64,000 bases of DNA from Microvirga sp. 17 mud 1-3. GTDB lineage: Bacteria; Pseudomonadota; Alphaproteobacteria; Rhizobiales; Beijerinckiaceae. The stretch covers positions 186,001 through 250,000 of the forward strand of contig NZ_CP029481.1 of the NCBI RefSeq assembly GCF_003151255.1, given 5' to 3'. Shown piece after piece: positions 19,444 through 28,686 of the stretch. The position numbers and the translations under genes were made by a program. Positions within the stretch are counted from its first letter, which is position 1, and the number at the start of each line of letters is the position of its first letter. The notes beneath the pieces are model-generated. The model saw only the letters and a list, made by a program, of their open reading frames with translations. It was not told the DNA's origin and made no database searches.

Positions 19444-19506
19444 TGTGATCCTCCTGTGAGCCTCAATACATACTTCAAGGTGGACCATCTCAATGGGGGT
19501 GGATCA
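18657..19506 (-). mobile_element. Truncated IS3-family element
   Basis: The right end is the family-like TGATCCACCCCCATTG (reverse complement of about 19490-19506). Inside are orfA and the first part of orfB. The left side stops abruptly at the IS6 end at 18656, in the middle of orfB (GSPRIYAVLR), so most of orfB is deleted. Confidence 0.65.
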
Positions 19507-19776
19507 GCACAGCAGGCTCATTGAGCGATTGAATTGAAAGCCTTTGAACATCATGAATCTCTGGAGATTACCGGAGGCACAAACTGAACTAAGTTACTGA
19601 TGGGTTTGCGGCAATTCGTTCCAAATTACTGCAACGGAGTTGTCCTTACGAGCAATTATGGTTGGAATTCAAGGCAATTTGAGTTGGGCCGAGCAGCCAT
19701 TCCGGTCATCACGTGGAGCAAGTCGCGGCGAATAATCCTATTCAAACGAATTTGAGGTAGGTGTCATAGATCTTAG

Positions 19777-21009
19777 CTACTGCAGTTGGATCTCATCCAG
19801 AAAGCTTGTTCCAATTTCGGGAGCATCGACGTTGAAGACATTGGCAACTGTTGCTGCAATATCAGCTAATGTCTCACGTAAGAAGATTCCTCGCGGCTTG
19901 ATACGTGGGCTCCAGACTAAAAGCGGCGTAAACTCGCGCGTATGTTTGTCATGACCAATGGTGGGATCATTCCCGTGGTCCCCAGTAATGACTAGGAGAT
20001 CACGCGGGCCAAGCAGACCCATGATCTTACCGATGCCATCGTCTGACTGCCGCAGACAGGCAGCATAGCGTTCGGCGCATTCGTCGTGCCCTGCAAGGTC
20101 GGTCTCCTGGATATTGATCGCGATGAGGCCACGCTTTACCCTGGCAAGCGATTGATAGGTTGCGTCCAGGACGGGCTGAGTCAAAACGTGGGGTTCTTTA
20201 TGCGCCCCTTCGCAGGTAATTACGTCTGCAACCTTGCCGATAAGTTCGACCTCAAAGCCTGCTTTCTTGAGAATAGTGGGAACCTGCACGTGGGGCTTGG
20301 TGCCACTCGTCAAGTGCCGGACGACATAATTGCTCGTATAAAGGCCGAGAGCAACGTTGTTGACCCCGCACTGCCCCGTACTTCTGCGTTCAGTGCAGCG
20401 GCGGATATCCGCCGCGTGGAAACCGTATCCGCCCATCGCGACAACACGGCGGACGCGAGCCACGGATCTCAGGATCTCGCCGACAGCAACAATCTCCTCG
20501 TAGGGCTGGTCTTCAATCGAACCGACGCAATGATAGGTTTGCAGAGGATCGCTCTCCAGATTGTCGCCACAAATCATGCGCCCATCAACGAACAAAGCAG
20601 CAAGCCCGTCCCCAGCAGGCTCCACGTGGTGCCCATGGCGACGCAACACCGCCGCCACATCGTCCCTGACGACCTCGAACAGTTCCTCAGGTACGTCAGG
20701 GACCCGAGATCCCATGATCACCTGATGGCCTAGGTAAGTGTCCGCCCCCTTATATCCCAGCGAAAAGACGCCATGGACGGCAATTGGATTGGGCTCAATA
20801 CGCAGTCCGGAGTTGGGGGCTACGGTCCCGAGGCCAAGGCGCTCCAAGTTCGGAAGCGATAACCCACCCACTGCCTCTACAACATGCTTTAGAGTGTTCG
20901 ATCCTATATCGTTCGGCCTCACCAGATGAACATCCGGCATTGCGCCGAGACCCAGTGCGTCAAGAACAAGAATAATTACACGGTCAAACTGTGAATCGAG
21001 AGATTGCAT
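19777..21009 (-). CDS. Phosphopentomutase-like metalloenzyme (DeoB family, divergent)
   Basis: Cytosolic enzyme of 410 residues of the alkaline-phosphatase-like superfamily, DeoB type, expected to interconvert (deoxy)ribose 1- and 5-phosphate. Metal-site motifs are present: LVLDALGLG near the N-terminus, QETDLAGHD, and TGDHGNDPTIGHDKHTRE near the C-terminus. The position of the catalytic Thr is kept in GADTYLGHQ, but the surrounding DeoB sequence (typically GKDTPSGHWE) is changed. The gene is 32 bp downstream of an ABC ATPase gene and reads as the last gene of that transporter operon. A related phosphomutase or phosphonate hydrolase cannot be excluded. Confidence 0.75.
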   Translation of the reverse strand: MQSLDSQFDRVIILVLDALGLGAMPDVHLVRPNDIGSNTLKHVVEAVGGLSLPNLERLGLGTVAPNSGLRIEPNPIAVHGVFSLGYKGADTYLGHQVIMGSRVPDVPEELFEVVRDDVAAVLRRHGHHVEPAGDGLAALFVDGRMICGDNLESDPLQTYHCVGSIEDQPYEEIVAVGEILRSVARVRRVVAMGGYGFHAADIRRCTERRSTGQCGVNNVALGLYTSNYVVRHLTSGTKPHVQVPTILKKAGFEVELIGKVADVITCEGAHKEPHVLTQPVLDATYQSLARVKRGLIAINIQETDLAGHDECAERYAACLRQSDDGIGKIMGLLGPRDLLVITGDHGNDPTIGHDKHTREFTPLLVWSPRIKPRGIFLRETLADIAATVANVFNVDAPEIGTSFLDEIQLQ

Positions 21010-21041
21010 ACTTAATAACGCCTTGTGCTTGCCAGGACGGA

Positions 21042-22148
21042 TCAGGTTGGCGAATTGCCTTCGCGCGGCAGAAGATGAACGGCATCTTCATGGAAAGTGA
21101 CGCCGACGTGGTCGCCGTCTTTGATCTTCCAGGATTGGCCGAGTGTGGAGCGGACCGCCGTCACAAGCGTAGAGCCGATGCGGATGCGGTATTCCGTCTG
21201 GTCGCCAAGATACTCTACCTCTTCCACGAGGCCGGAGTGACCGTCACCGTGTGGTTGAAGGATGACGGCCTCGGGGCGGATCAGAGCCAGCACATCGGGG
21301 CTGCCCGGGGCCGTCAGAGATTGAACGCGCAGTGTCTGGCCGTGCACGTCTACGAAGGCGGTTCTATCCCTATAGGCAGTCACTTGCCCCTGAAGAGCGT
21401 TCACTTTACCCACGAACTGTGCAACGAACAGCGTTGCCGGTCGCGCATAGATCTCTTCCGGAGGTCCGATCTGCTCGATCTTCCCAGCTCTCATGACAGC
21501 AATCCGGTCCGAAAGGCTCATGGCCTCATCCTGATCGTGCGTCACGAACAGTGCCGTTGTCCCTAAACGCCGCTGCAGACGACGAAGCTCAGACCGGACT
21601 TGGACACGCAGCTTTGCGTCGAGATTCGATAAGGGTTCGTCAAACAGGAGAAGGTCCGGATTCATGACCAATGCGCGGGCGACGGCGACGCGCTGCTGCT
21701 GGCCTCCTGACAACTGGCCGGGAAGACGAAGGCCGTAATCGTCAAGCCCTACCGCTGTCAATGCTGTCGCTACATTTGACTTAATCTGCGCCTCGGGAAC
21801 ACGGCGTAGGCGTAGAGAATAGGCTACATTCTCAAAGACACTCATGTGCGGGAAGAGCGCGTAGTTTTGGAAAACCAATCCTATGCGCCGGTGATGAGGT
21901 GGAAGCCGAGCAATTGAGCGGCCATCAAGAAGGATCTCTCCTTCTTCAAACTCTTCGAGCCCCGCAAGCGTTCGTAGGACAGTTGTCTTGCCGCAACCAG
22001 AAGGTCCAAGCAGAGTGACGAACTCGCCAGGTGTAAGGGAAAGGTTGAAGTCAGTGACAACGGGGAGGCGGCGGCCTCGTCCGATAGGATACGACTTGTT
22101 AAGTCCCTGAATCGAGAGGGACTTAGGCGGTGCGACTTGCATATCCAT
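21042..22148 (-). CDS. ABC transporter ATP-binding protein, PotA/FbpC family
   Basis: ATPase of 368 residues. Walker A GPSGCGKTTVLRTLAG, signature LSGGQQQRV and Walker B LLLFDEPLSNLDAKLR are intact, and the C-terminal TOBE-type domain (about 280-360, LALIRPEAVILQP) is present. I chose ATG 22148 (MDMQVAPPK) because AGGAAG lies about 9 nt upstream; an earlier ATG would overlap the permease stop. It drives the binding-protein-dependent importer encoded upstream. Confidence 0.88.
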   Translation of the reverse strand: MDMQVAPPKSLSIQGLNKSYPIGRGRRLPVVTDFNLSLTPGEFVTLLGPSGCGKTTVLRTLAGLEEFEEGEILLDGRSIARLPPHHRRIGLVFQNYALFPHMSVFENVAYSLRLRRVPEAQIKSNVATALTAVGLDDYGLRLPGQLSGGQQQRVAVARALVMNPDLLLFDEPLSNLDAKLRVQVRSELRRLQRRLGTTALFVTHDQDEAMSLSDRIAVMRAGKIEQIGPPEEIYARPATLFVAQFVGKVNALQGQVTAYRDRTAFVDVHGQTLRVQSLTAPGSPDVLALIRPEAVILQPHGDGHSGLVEEVEYLGDQTEYRIRIGSTLVTAVRSTLGQSWKIKDGDHVGVTFHEDAVHLLPREGNSPT

Positions 22149-22159
22149 AAATGGTCTTC

Positions 22160-23824
22160 CTAGTGGGCTTCGCGCCAATCGCGGCCAAGAAGCCGCGGCA
22201 CGCCGTGGATGATGAGCAAAACCATGAGCACGACGATGACGCTAAGCGCGGCAGCTTCGCCGACATCTCCGCGGTCCATCTGCGACAGGATGGTCGGCGT
22301 GACGAGGGACCAATGCGGTGAAACGACAAAGATAACCGCGCTTAGCGTCGTCACGCTTCGGGTGAATGAGAAAACCATGCCGGCGAGCAGGGCAGGCCGC
22401 ACAAGTGGCAACAAGACCCGCCACAATGTCTGTCCCGACGTTGCCCCCATGGTCGTTGAGGCTTCATCCAGTGTACGGTTGACCTGATTGAGTGCAGCCA
22501 CCCCTGAACGGATGCCATAGGGTAGCGAGCGCACCGCGAATGCAGCAATAATGATGGTTGCTGTGCCGGTTAGCATTAGTGGCGGACCATTGAATGCCAA
22601 GCCGAAGGCAAGACCGATGACGGTTCCTGGAATCGCAAGCGGAAGATTTGCGATGAAATCCAAGACAGAGCGCCCTGTAGCTTTGCTACGTGCCACAATC
22701 CAGGCAATCAGCAGACCCAGTACTACAGAGATAAACGATGCGATGACGCCCAAAGTGAGGGTATCGAGAAGAGTCCCACCCGATTTGGTCAGTGCCGCGA
22801 CAAAGTGTTTTGACGTGAATGAGTAGTCAATTCCGAACAATTGAGTCGTCGCGCCGGCTATGATCGTTCCGTATTGAAGGCAAATGATGAAAGTGATCGA
22901 GCTGACGAGCAGAAGTGCCGCTGCCTGGACCCCACGATGGCGTACCTCCCGGTGACGGCTTGAACCCTTCGCTCCCACTGACGCAAAGGACATGCGGGCT
23001 GTCAGCATCTTATGGGCAAAGAACATAAGCACTGCTGGAATCAGAAGGAGCACGGCAAGCGCTGCCCCATGGGGAATGTCATACATGCCGATAATTGATT
23101 GGTAGATCTGTGAAGACAAGACCGGAAAGTCTCCGCCCAATAGAAGCGGGTTCCCGAGATCCGCAAATGAGTAGCTGAACATCAGAAGCGCAGAGCCTGC
23201 GAGGCCGGGCACCAGAAGCGGCAAGCTTACCGTTCCAAGGACCCGCCAGCCGTTTGCCCCCATCGTGGCTGCAGCCTCCTCAAGGGAAGCGTCGAGGCCG
23301 CGAAAAAGATTGAGCATGAGGAGATAGGCAAACGGGAAATAGGAGATGAGCTGAGCAATGACGAGCCCTTTGAACCCGTATAGACCAGTGCTCTGAAGAC
23401 CGAATAACTCGTGCGTTATGAGCCCTCTCCGCCCGTACAGCAGGATGAGGCCCAACGCCATGAGAATTGGCGGCGAGATAGTGGGCAAGAGAGCAAAGAA
23501 GTGCCAGATTGACTTGCCTGGGATTGCAACCCGGGCGATGGCATACGCATACAACGTTGCCAGAATTGTCCCAAGCACTGCCACGGTAGCGCCTAGAAAA
23601 AGAGTGTTCCAGAAAATTGTGCGATTGAAGGGGTCGAATACGACCGCACCTATCGTGGCTAGTGACGAACGACCGTCTACGATGAATGCCCGCGTGAGCA
23701 AGTCGAGCATTGGATAGGCTGTAAAAATCAAGACGAACAGAGCCACGACGGGATAGATCACATAGAGTGTCCAATCCCTGCCGTGGCTGCTTTTCGTCAC
23801 GCTCGCGAGCGCGATCGAGGGCAT
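22160..23824 (-). CDS. ABC transporter permease, fused two-domain Fbp/Afu type
   Basis: Permease of 554 residues in which two permease domains are fused (about residues 60-290 and 340-545), as in FbpB/AfuB proteins. EAA loops are visible at EEAAATMGANGWRVLGTVSLP and DEASTTMGATSGQTLWRVLLP. About twelve membrane helices. Its start is 5 bp beyond the binding-protein stop. Family substrates include ferric iron, sugar phosphates, 2-aminoethylphosphonate and spermidine-like compounds. Confidence 0.88.
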   Translation of the reverse strand: MPSIALASVTKSSHGRDWTLYVIYPVVALFVLIFTAYPMLDLLTRAFIVDGRSSLATIGAVVFDPFNRTIFWNTLFLGATVAVLGTILATLYAYAIARVAIPGKSIWHFFALLPTISPPILMALGLILLYGRRGLITHELFGLQSTGLYGFKGLVIAQLISYFPFAYLLMLNLFRGLDASLEEAAATMGANGWRVLGTVSLPLLVPGLAGSALLMFSYSFADLGNPLLLGGDFPVLSSQIYQSIIGMYDIPHGAALAVLLLIPAVLMFFAHKMLTARMSFASVGAKGSSRHREVRHRGVQAAALLLVSSITFIICLQYGTIIAGATTQLFGIDYSFTSKHFVAALTKSGGTLLDTLTLGVIASFISVVLGLLIAWIVARSKATGRSVLDFIANLPLAIPGTVIGLAFGLAFNGPPLMLTGTATIIIAAFAVRSLPYGIRSGVAALNQVNRTLDEASTTMGATSGQTLWRVLLPLVRPALLAGMVFSFTRSVTTLSAVIFVVSPHWSLVTPTILSQMDRGDVGEAAALSVIVVLMVLLIIHGVPRLLGRDWREAH

Positions 23825-23829
23825 TATGT

Positions 23830-24855
23830 TTATTTCCTTCCTGCCAAGATCTCATTTTGGAACCGGGCGATGATTGCCTGGCGTGTGGAGGAACTTCCAG
23901 CCCACGCGAAGTCAAAGTCGATGAGCTTTGCGTTCTGGAATGGCTTCACGAGATCGTGGATCTTTGCGTTTTTATTTGTCGGAACATCGAAGTACTCAGA
24001 AGCCGCCAAGATTTCCTGGGATTCCGGCGTGACTGCCCAGTCAAGGAAGCTCTTCGCAGCGTCCGGCTCGGGTGCATTTTTTAGCATGACTGCACAGAAC
24101 AAGTCGTATCCCGTGCCTTCCTCGGGCAGAGTCATCTCAAGAGGGAAGCCTTTGTGAATGCTGCCAAGGATGTCATGAGCGAAGAGGATACCAATCCCAA
24201 CCTCACCGCGCCCCACAAGCTGCGTCGGACCAATGCCGGAACGGGTATATTGCGAGACGTTGGCATTGAAACGTTTCAAGTAATCCCAGCCCTTATCCTC
24301 GCCCATTACCTGCAGAACAGTTGCGAGAAAGGTATAGCCGGTACCAGAGGTGGCTGGGCTACCAATGCAGATCTGACCCGCAAATTCCGGGCGCGTCAGA
24401 TCTTCCCAACTCGTCGGCGCCTTGAGCCCCTTCTCCTCCAGGAACTTCTTGTTCGAAGCAAAACCAATGAAGTCAACGTCGATCCCAGTCCAGTACCCTT
24501 CCGGGTCAACGTATTTAGCTGGAATGCCGTCAACCCCCTTAGGTTTATAGGGCTGTAAAAGGTCATCTGCTTTAAGCGTCATCATCGAGGGGAGCCCGAT
24601 GCCATAAAGTACGCTTGCTTGAGGCCTGTTTTTCTCGGCGCGAATACGATTGACGGCTTCGCCGGCCGAAAGACGCAAGAAGGTTGGCGTGATGCCCGAC
24701 TGCTTTTCGAAAGCGCTCGTCAGCGCCGCACAGGTCGGATCTGGGGGGCCCATGTACAAGGTGAGTTTCTTGGACTGCGCCAAGGCGCCAAACGAAGGCA
24801 GTAGAGATGCCCCTACAAGCCCGCCCGCAAACTGCCGGCGCGTAAAGATTGTCAT
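23830..24855 (-). CDS. ABC transporter binding protein, Fbp/Afu family
   Basis: Periplasmic binding protein of 341 residues. The N-terminus has a twin-arginine-like signal (TRRQFAGGLVGASLLPSFG, cleavage near ALA). Blocks typical of the family are LSAGEAVNRIRAEK, YWTGIDVDFIGFASNKKFLE and SPATSGTGYTFLATVL. The double Tyr that binds iron in FbpA is not apparent in the corresponding C-terminal stretch, so a phosphorylated or anionic organic ligand is more likely than iron. It leads the operon divergent from a SorC-family regulator. Confidence 0.85.
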   Translation of the reverse strand: MTIFTRRQFAGGLVGASLLPSFGALAQSKKLTLYMGPPDPTCAALTSAFEKQSGITPTFLRLSAGEAVNRIRAEKNRPQASVLYGIGLPSMMTLKADDLLQPYKPKGVDGIPAKYVDPEGYWTGIDVDFIGFASNKKFLEEKGLKAPTSWEDLTRPEFAGQICIGSPATSGTGYTFLATVLQVMGEDKGWDYLKRFNANVSQYTRSGIGPTQLVGRGEVGIGILFAHDILGSIHKGFPLEMTLPEEGTGYDLFCAVMLKNAPEPDAAKSFLDWAVTPESQEILAASEYFDVPTNKNAKIHDLVKPFQNAKLIDFDFAWAGSSSTRQAIIARFQNEILAGRK

Positions 24856-25235
24856 GTTGCAGCCCTCCCGGTTGCATAAACTTTTATGTTTGCATCGGCA
24901 GTTTTGTTCATAAAGATCTATCTGTCAAGCTTCACGCAAATCGTCTCGATGTCCAAGAGACTCACATGAATAACCGCTAGAAAAATGCATAAGCAGATCT
25001 TGGAGTAGGCTTTGTTGCTGTTGATTGGAGATCCGCTTCGGATTTGGCCATCCCAACAACTGCCTTCTCAGCTTCCTGTGAGGTGCAAAAATTTATCGTG
25101 CCGTGCGAAGGCATTGAATAGTGACATTGGCGAACATTTATGTCATCGAAGAGATCAATGTTTGATGGTAGAGATGTACGGCACATCTGTCGATGAGGGG
25201 CTGTTCGCGGGCGCCGCGCAGTTGCTCCAATAAGG
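24856..25235. promoter_or_regulatory. Divergent control region of the SorC/ABC cluster
   Basis: A 380-bp gap between the divergent binding-protein and SorC regulator genes. Near the binding-protein start, at about 24872-24894, is an imperfect inverted repeat (TGCATAAAC, then GTTTGCA after a short spacer). A TTCATAAAG box follows at about 24909. Either could be a regulator site. No gene is recognised in the gap. Confidence 0.4.
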
Positions 25236-26315
25236 ATGACGAAGCAAGTGGCCCAAACAAGAAGAAGGTCAGACCCAGACAACAAGAAGCGTGCAAAGCT
25301 GAGCAAGTTCCAGGCTGACAAGCAGGAGCTCAAAATACGGGCTGCGTGGCATTATTTCATCGAAGGCCTGACCCAAGAGCAGGTCGCGCAGCAAATCGGT
25401 GTCAGTCGACTCAAGGCCCTTCGGCTGCTTGCGGCGGCTCGGCAAGACGGGACCGTGCAGATCTCCATCAACACAGAGGTCGACTCGATCATTCGTCTCC
25501 AAAGGGCTCTGGAAAGCCACCTAGGTGTCTCGGAGGTTATTATTGTTCCAACGGGCGACCAGACGGAGGCGAGCGTCGCAGCTGTGGTTGGGCATGCGAC
25601 TGGCCAATATCTCTCCGGCGAATTGTCAAACGGGATGTCCGTTGGCGTAGGTTGGGGTGCTACTCTCAAGGTCTGCATGCAATCCCTCGCGCAACTGGAT
25701 ATCGAGAAGCTGACGGTTGTGTCGCTTTTAGGCGGCCTGACCCACGCGACAATGGATAATCCATCTGCTGTGGCTTGGCGGCTAGCGGATTTCTACGGAA
25801 CGAATCTCTATCAAATTACTGCGCCGGTTTTCGTTCCTGAGCCGGAGATGGCGCGCGCCCTATGGCAGTTGAAGGATTTTCAGGAGTTAATCATACGGGC
25901 TCGGGACGTTGATGTTGCCTTGTTAAGTGTCGGCAACGTGAGCGAAGATGCATCAATCTTCCGTCGCAGCATTCTTGGGTTTCCTGAGATGACGAGCCTC
26001 CGAAGGGCCGGAGCAGTTGGCGACGTCCTATGCCACTTCGTCGATGCCGATGGGGAAATCATAGACCACGACGTGAACCGGAGGGTGATGGCCATCTCTC
26101 CGACAGCAATCAGAGATGTTCCTAAAGTCGTCATATCCTCCGGAGGGCGAAATAAGGCCCGGATTATTCGTGCGGGTGTTGCGGCGACTAATGCTTCCGT
26201 TCTGATAACTGATATTTCTGCGGCCGAAGCGATCTTGGAACTGCCTCGCCTAGCACGGACGCCAGAGAAAAAGCCCGTTAGACGTCAATCGGCGGCCGAG
26301 TTTACAGAGTCATGA
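25236..26315 (+). CDS. SorC-family transcriptional regulator
   Basis: Regulator of 359 residues. A basic N-terminus is followed by a helix-turn-helix (about residues 33-65, EGLTQEQVAQQIGVSRLKAL) and the SorC/DeoR-type sugar-binding domain (about 80-335), with GVGWGATL and LSVGNVSEDASI near the effector pocket. The family senses phosphorylated sugars; Bacillus DeoR, which responds to deoxyribose-5-phosphate, belongs here. It is divergent from the ABC importer and phosphopentomutase-like genes, which it most likely controls. Confidence 0.9.
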   Translation: MTKQVAQTRRRSDPDNKKRAKLSKFQADKQELKIRAAWHYFIEGLTQEQVAQQIGVSRLKALRLLAAARQDGTVQISINTEVDSIIRLQRALESHLGVSEVIIVPTGDQTEASVAAVVGHATGQYLSGELSNGMSVGVGWGATLKVCMQSLAQLDIEKLTVVSLLGGLTHATMDNPSAVAWRLADFYGTNLYQITAPVFVPEPEMARALWQLKDFQELIIRARDVDVALLSVGNVSEDASIFRRSILGFPEMTSLRRAGAVGDVLCHFVDADGEIIDHDVNRRVMAISPTAIRDVPKVVISSGGRNKARIIRAGVAATNASVLITDISAAEAILELPRLARTPEKKPVRRQSAAEFTES

Positions 26316-26589
26316 AATGTCCACCCGTATCGAAACGTAATGTCATCCAGCCGAGTTCCCTCTCGTTGAGGCCACTCTGTGCGGATCATCCTGTGTCCCG
26401 ATCAAAAGCGCTTTGGTCTTGATGTCGATCGGTGCTTCACAATGGTGGCCGGCCCCCACGAGGCAATCCGAGGTCAATGTTAATGGATGATCGGCTGGAC
26501 CTGCCCCCAGATGTGATCCACGGATTATGCAACTTTCTGGGCTTGGTGAGAGCGGATTTTCTTCGGTTTGGTGGAGAGCGGATTGGTCG

Positions 26590-27440
26590 CTATTCGGCCC
26601 GCCTTTCGAACTGAACCGGACTGACATAATCCAGTGTCGAATGACGCCGGACCGGGTTGTAGAAGCCGTCGATGTAACGGCCGTTCGCCTGCTTGGCCTC
26701 AGCTCTGGTGTGGAACACCGTGCGCCAGACCAATTCGGACCTCAAGGTCTTGAAGAAAGTCTCAACCATCGAATTATCATAACAGTTTCCCTTCCCGGAC
26801 ATCGAGATTCGAACGCCGTGCTTCCCCGCTTCGGCCTGATACTCGATCGAACAATATTGACTGCCACGGTCCGCATGATGGGTCAGCCCCTCACTGGGTC
26901 TTCGGATCGCCAGAGCCTTGCGAGGCGCCTCCAACGCCGGTTTCTTGTTCAGCCAGTCACTCACCGCCCAGCTAATCATCCACCGGGCGAAGAGATCGAG
27001 CGCCGCGGCCAGGTACGGCCAACCCTCGTTCGTCTACACGTACGAGATATCGGCATTCCATTTCTGGTTCGAGCGCACGGCTGAGAAGTCCTGCTCGAGC
27101 AGGTTGGGCGCGATCGGAAAGGCGTGGTGGCTGTCGGTGTGCGCTTGAACCTTCGCTTCTGCTGGGCCTAAAGCCCGTTCTCCCGCATCAGCCGGGTGGT
27201 CCGACGGCGACCGACTTGCAGTCCCTCATCCTGCAGCTCGCCGGTCATGCACGGACTGCCGTAGGTCTCATCGGAGAGGGTGAAGGCCGAGCGGATGTGG
27301 GCCAACAGAACCAGCCCTCGCGCTGACGCGGACTGGCTGGACGCGATCGCCAGGCGCAATGGCCGCTCTGGCTCACTTCGAGACCTAGCACAGACGGGTG
27401 ACGGGGAAGCTCTCTTTCGCCATATCGATGAGTTGGGACC
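26590..27440 (-). pseudogene. IS3-family orfB transposase, broken
   Basis: The N-terminal half is scrambled by stops and shifts (readable: LLAHIRSAFTLSDETYGSP, LQDEGLQVGRRRTTRLMREN, then a stop). The C-terminal catalytic half from about 26979 is intact (HHADRGSQYCS; GNCYDNSMVETFFKTLRSEL, with the last catalytic Glu; RRHSTLDYVSPVQFERRA). Confidence 0.75.
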
Positions 27441-27456
27441 TCCTCGACTTCCCTTC

Positions 27457-27729
27457 TTAGCGAAAAAGTGGTGGCTCGTTTGAGGATCTCCGCTCCTGGC
27501 GCAGGATCTCGTTCTCGCGCCGCAGCTGCTTCAGTGCGGCCGCCATGTCCTCCTGCCGCTCGTCGGGCGGATCGTCGATCTGGCGCTTGCGGCGGCGGTC
27601 GATCCAGTTGCGCAGGGTCGACAGGCCGACCAGGACATACTCGGCAATCGCCCGTCGGCTGCGGCCGCTGGTCAGGGCGAGCCGAACAGCCTCATCCCGA
27701 AGCTCCTTTGCAAAGCGTGTCTGGGCCAT
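27457..27729 (-). pseudogene. IS3-family orfA
   Basis: A 90-residue frame, MAQTRFAKELRDEAVRLALT, with a helix-turn-helix (RRAIAEYVLVGLSTLRNWI) and a leucine-zipper-like KQLRRENEILRQER. The usual end (ILKRATTFFAKKGS) is present only in another frame, so a small frameshift has cut the last residues. The protein may still be made but has no intact orfB partner. Confidence 0.65.
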
Positions 27730-27780
27730 GGAGATCCTTCTGCTTCATCCAAGAAGTGCTCTCCATTTTTCCGAAACGAG

Positions 27781-27995
27781 ACCATCGTCCGAATGGCGCG
27801 GATTTGCAGGTGCTGCGGGCAGTGCTCGGCCATGTCGGCATTGAGACGACCCAGATTAACATCCATTCCGTCACTTCTCGCTTGCATCAAACGGTGTATG
27901 TCCTTCGACCTCTTACGGATGAGGCCGCCAGCATCGCCGAGCGGAGCAACCGCTATCTCGAATTTGCCAAGTCTCAGATAGCTTCTTTGAGATCC
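27781..27995 (+). pseudogene. C-terminal stump of a tyrosine recombinase
   Basis: Frame with NGADLQVLRAVLGHVGIETT followed by QINIHS. This is the end of a phage-type integrase, where the family has LGH and then a catalytic Tyr (QIYTH). Here the Tyr codon reads Asn and the upstream catalytic domain has been removed at the IS3 end, so it cannot recombine DNA. It is a trace of a former integrated element. The 3' boundary is approximate. Confidence 0.6.
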
Positions 27996-28003
27996 TTAGC
28001 CGG

Positions 28004-28501
28004 TCAGAACGCGATCTTCTTGGAGGCCTTAATCTTCACTGGTTCGCCGGTCTGCGGATTGCGACCCATGCGCGCGGCGCGCTTGCGGACCTGGAGGATG
28101 CCAAGCCCTGTCAGACGGATCTTCTCGCCCTTCTTCAGGCTCTTGGTGATCAGCTCCACCACTTGAACCAACATCTCGTTGGCCCGGCGCTTGGGCAGAT
28201 CATGCGTTGCGGCAAGGTTGTCGGCAATCTGGCGTAACGTCAGAATTGGGCTCGCTGCGGTGGCAGATGCCTTGGCAGACATCTTCACGGCCTTGGCAGC
28301 CGTCTTCACGGCAGCCTTCGATGCACTCGCTTTGGAGGCCGCAGTCTTGGTCGCTGCGGTCTTAGACGGAGCAGCTTTGGACGTCGCGACCCTGGCAGGT
28401 GCCTTTGTGGTCTTGGACGAGGTTTTGCCGGCACTCTTCGAAGCAACGGCCTTTTGGGCCGGTGCCTTGCGGGTGGTCGTCTTAGTTGCAGCTTTTGCCA
28501 C
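28004..28501 (-). CDS. HU-family DNA-binding protein with Lys/Ala-rich N-terminal tail
   Basis: 165 residues in two parts. Residues 1 to about 84 are a low-complexity Ala/Lys/Thr/Ser tail resembling histone H1 or AlgP, without a signal. Residues about 85-165 form an HU/IHF fold (LTLRQIADNLAATHDLPKRR, the arm GLGILQVRKRAARMGRNPQT, then GEPVKIKASKKIAF). It should bind and compact DNA. The tail may add nonspecific or regulatory DNA contacts. A good ribosome site (AAGGAG) precedes the ATG. It lies next to the integrase stump and may be cargo of that element or a core gene. Confidence 0.9.
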   Translation of the reverse strand: MAKAATKTTTRKAPAQKAVASKSAGKTSSKTTKAPARVATSKAAPSKTAATKTAASKASASKAAVKTAAKAVKMSAKASATAASPILTLRQIADNLAATHDLPKRRANEMLVQVVELITKSLKKGEKIRLTGLGILQVRKRAARMGRNPQTGEPVKIKASKKIAF

Positions 28502-28686
28502 GGTGAACTCCTTCTCCGAGCCGTGAAGTAGCGGCCAGGATCATATCCATAGCGCGTTGTGCTGCGGCTTTAAGAAGCGCAACACCATTTCCACAATAGA
28601 GAGATGAGAACTCTGCCGTGGATCTGAGTTGAAGGTCGACATCGGCATAGCCCACCACAAGGGATGACGCTGGATCGCTTCGAACA

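Larger units (their letters stand above)
26562..27776 (-). mobile_element. IS3-family element, degenerate
   Basis: About 1.2 kb. Its ends are imperfect inverted repeats: TTCGGTTTGGTGGAGAGCGG at 26562-26581, against TTCGGAAAAATGGAGAGCAC as the complement of 27757-27776. It carries an orfA and an orfB, both damaged. It separates the SorC gene from an integrase stump. Confidence 0.65.

Noticed and set aside
20086..20733. Plus-strand frame of 215 codons
   Set aside because: Antisense to the phosphopentomutase-like gene, whose family motifs settle the coding strand.
23830..24855. Ferric-iron binding protein (FbpA) as the function
   Set aside because: The family fits, but the double Tyr expected near the C-terminal iron site is not visible, and the regulator and mutase neighbours favour a phosphorylated organic ligand.
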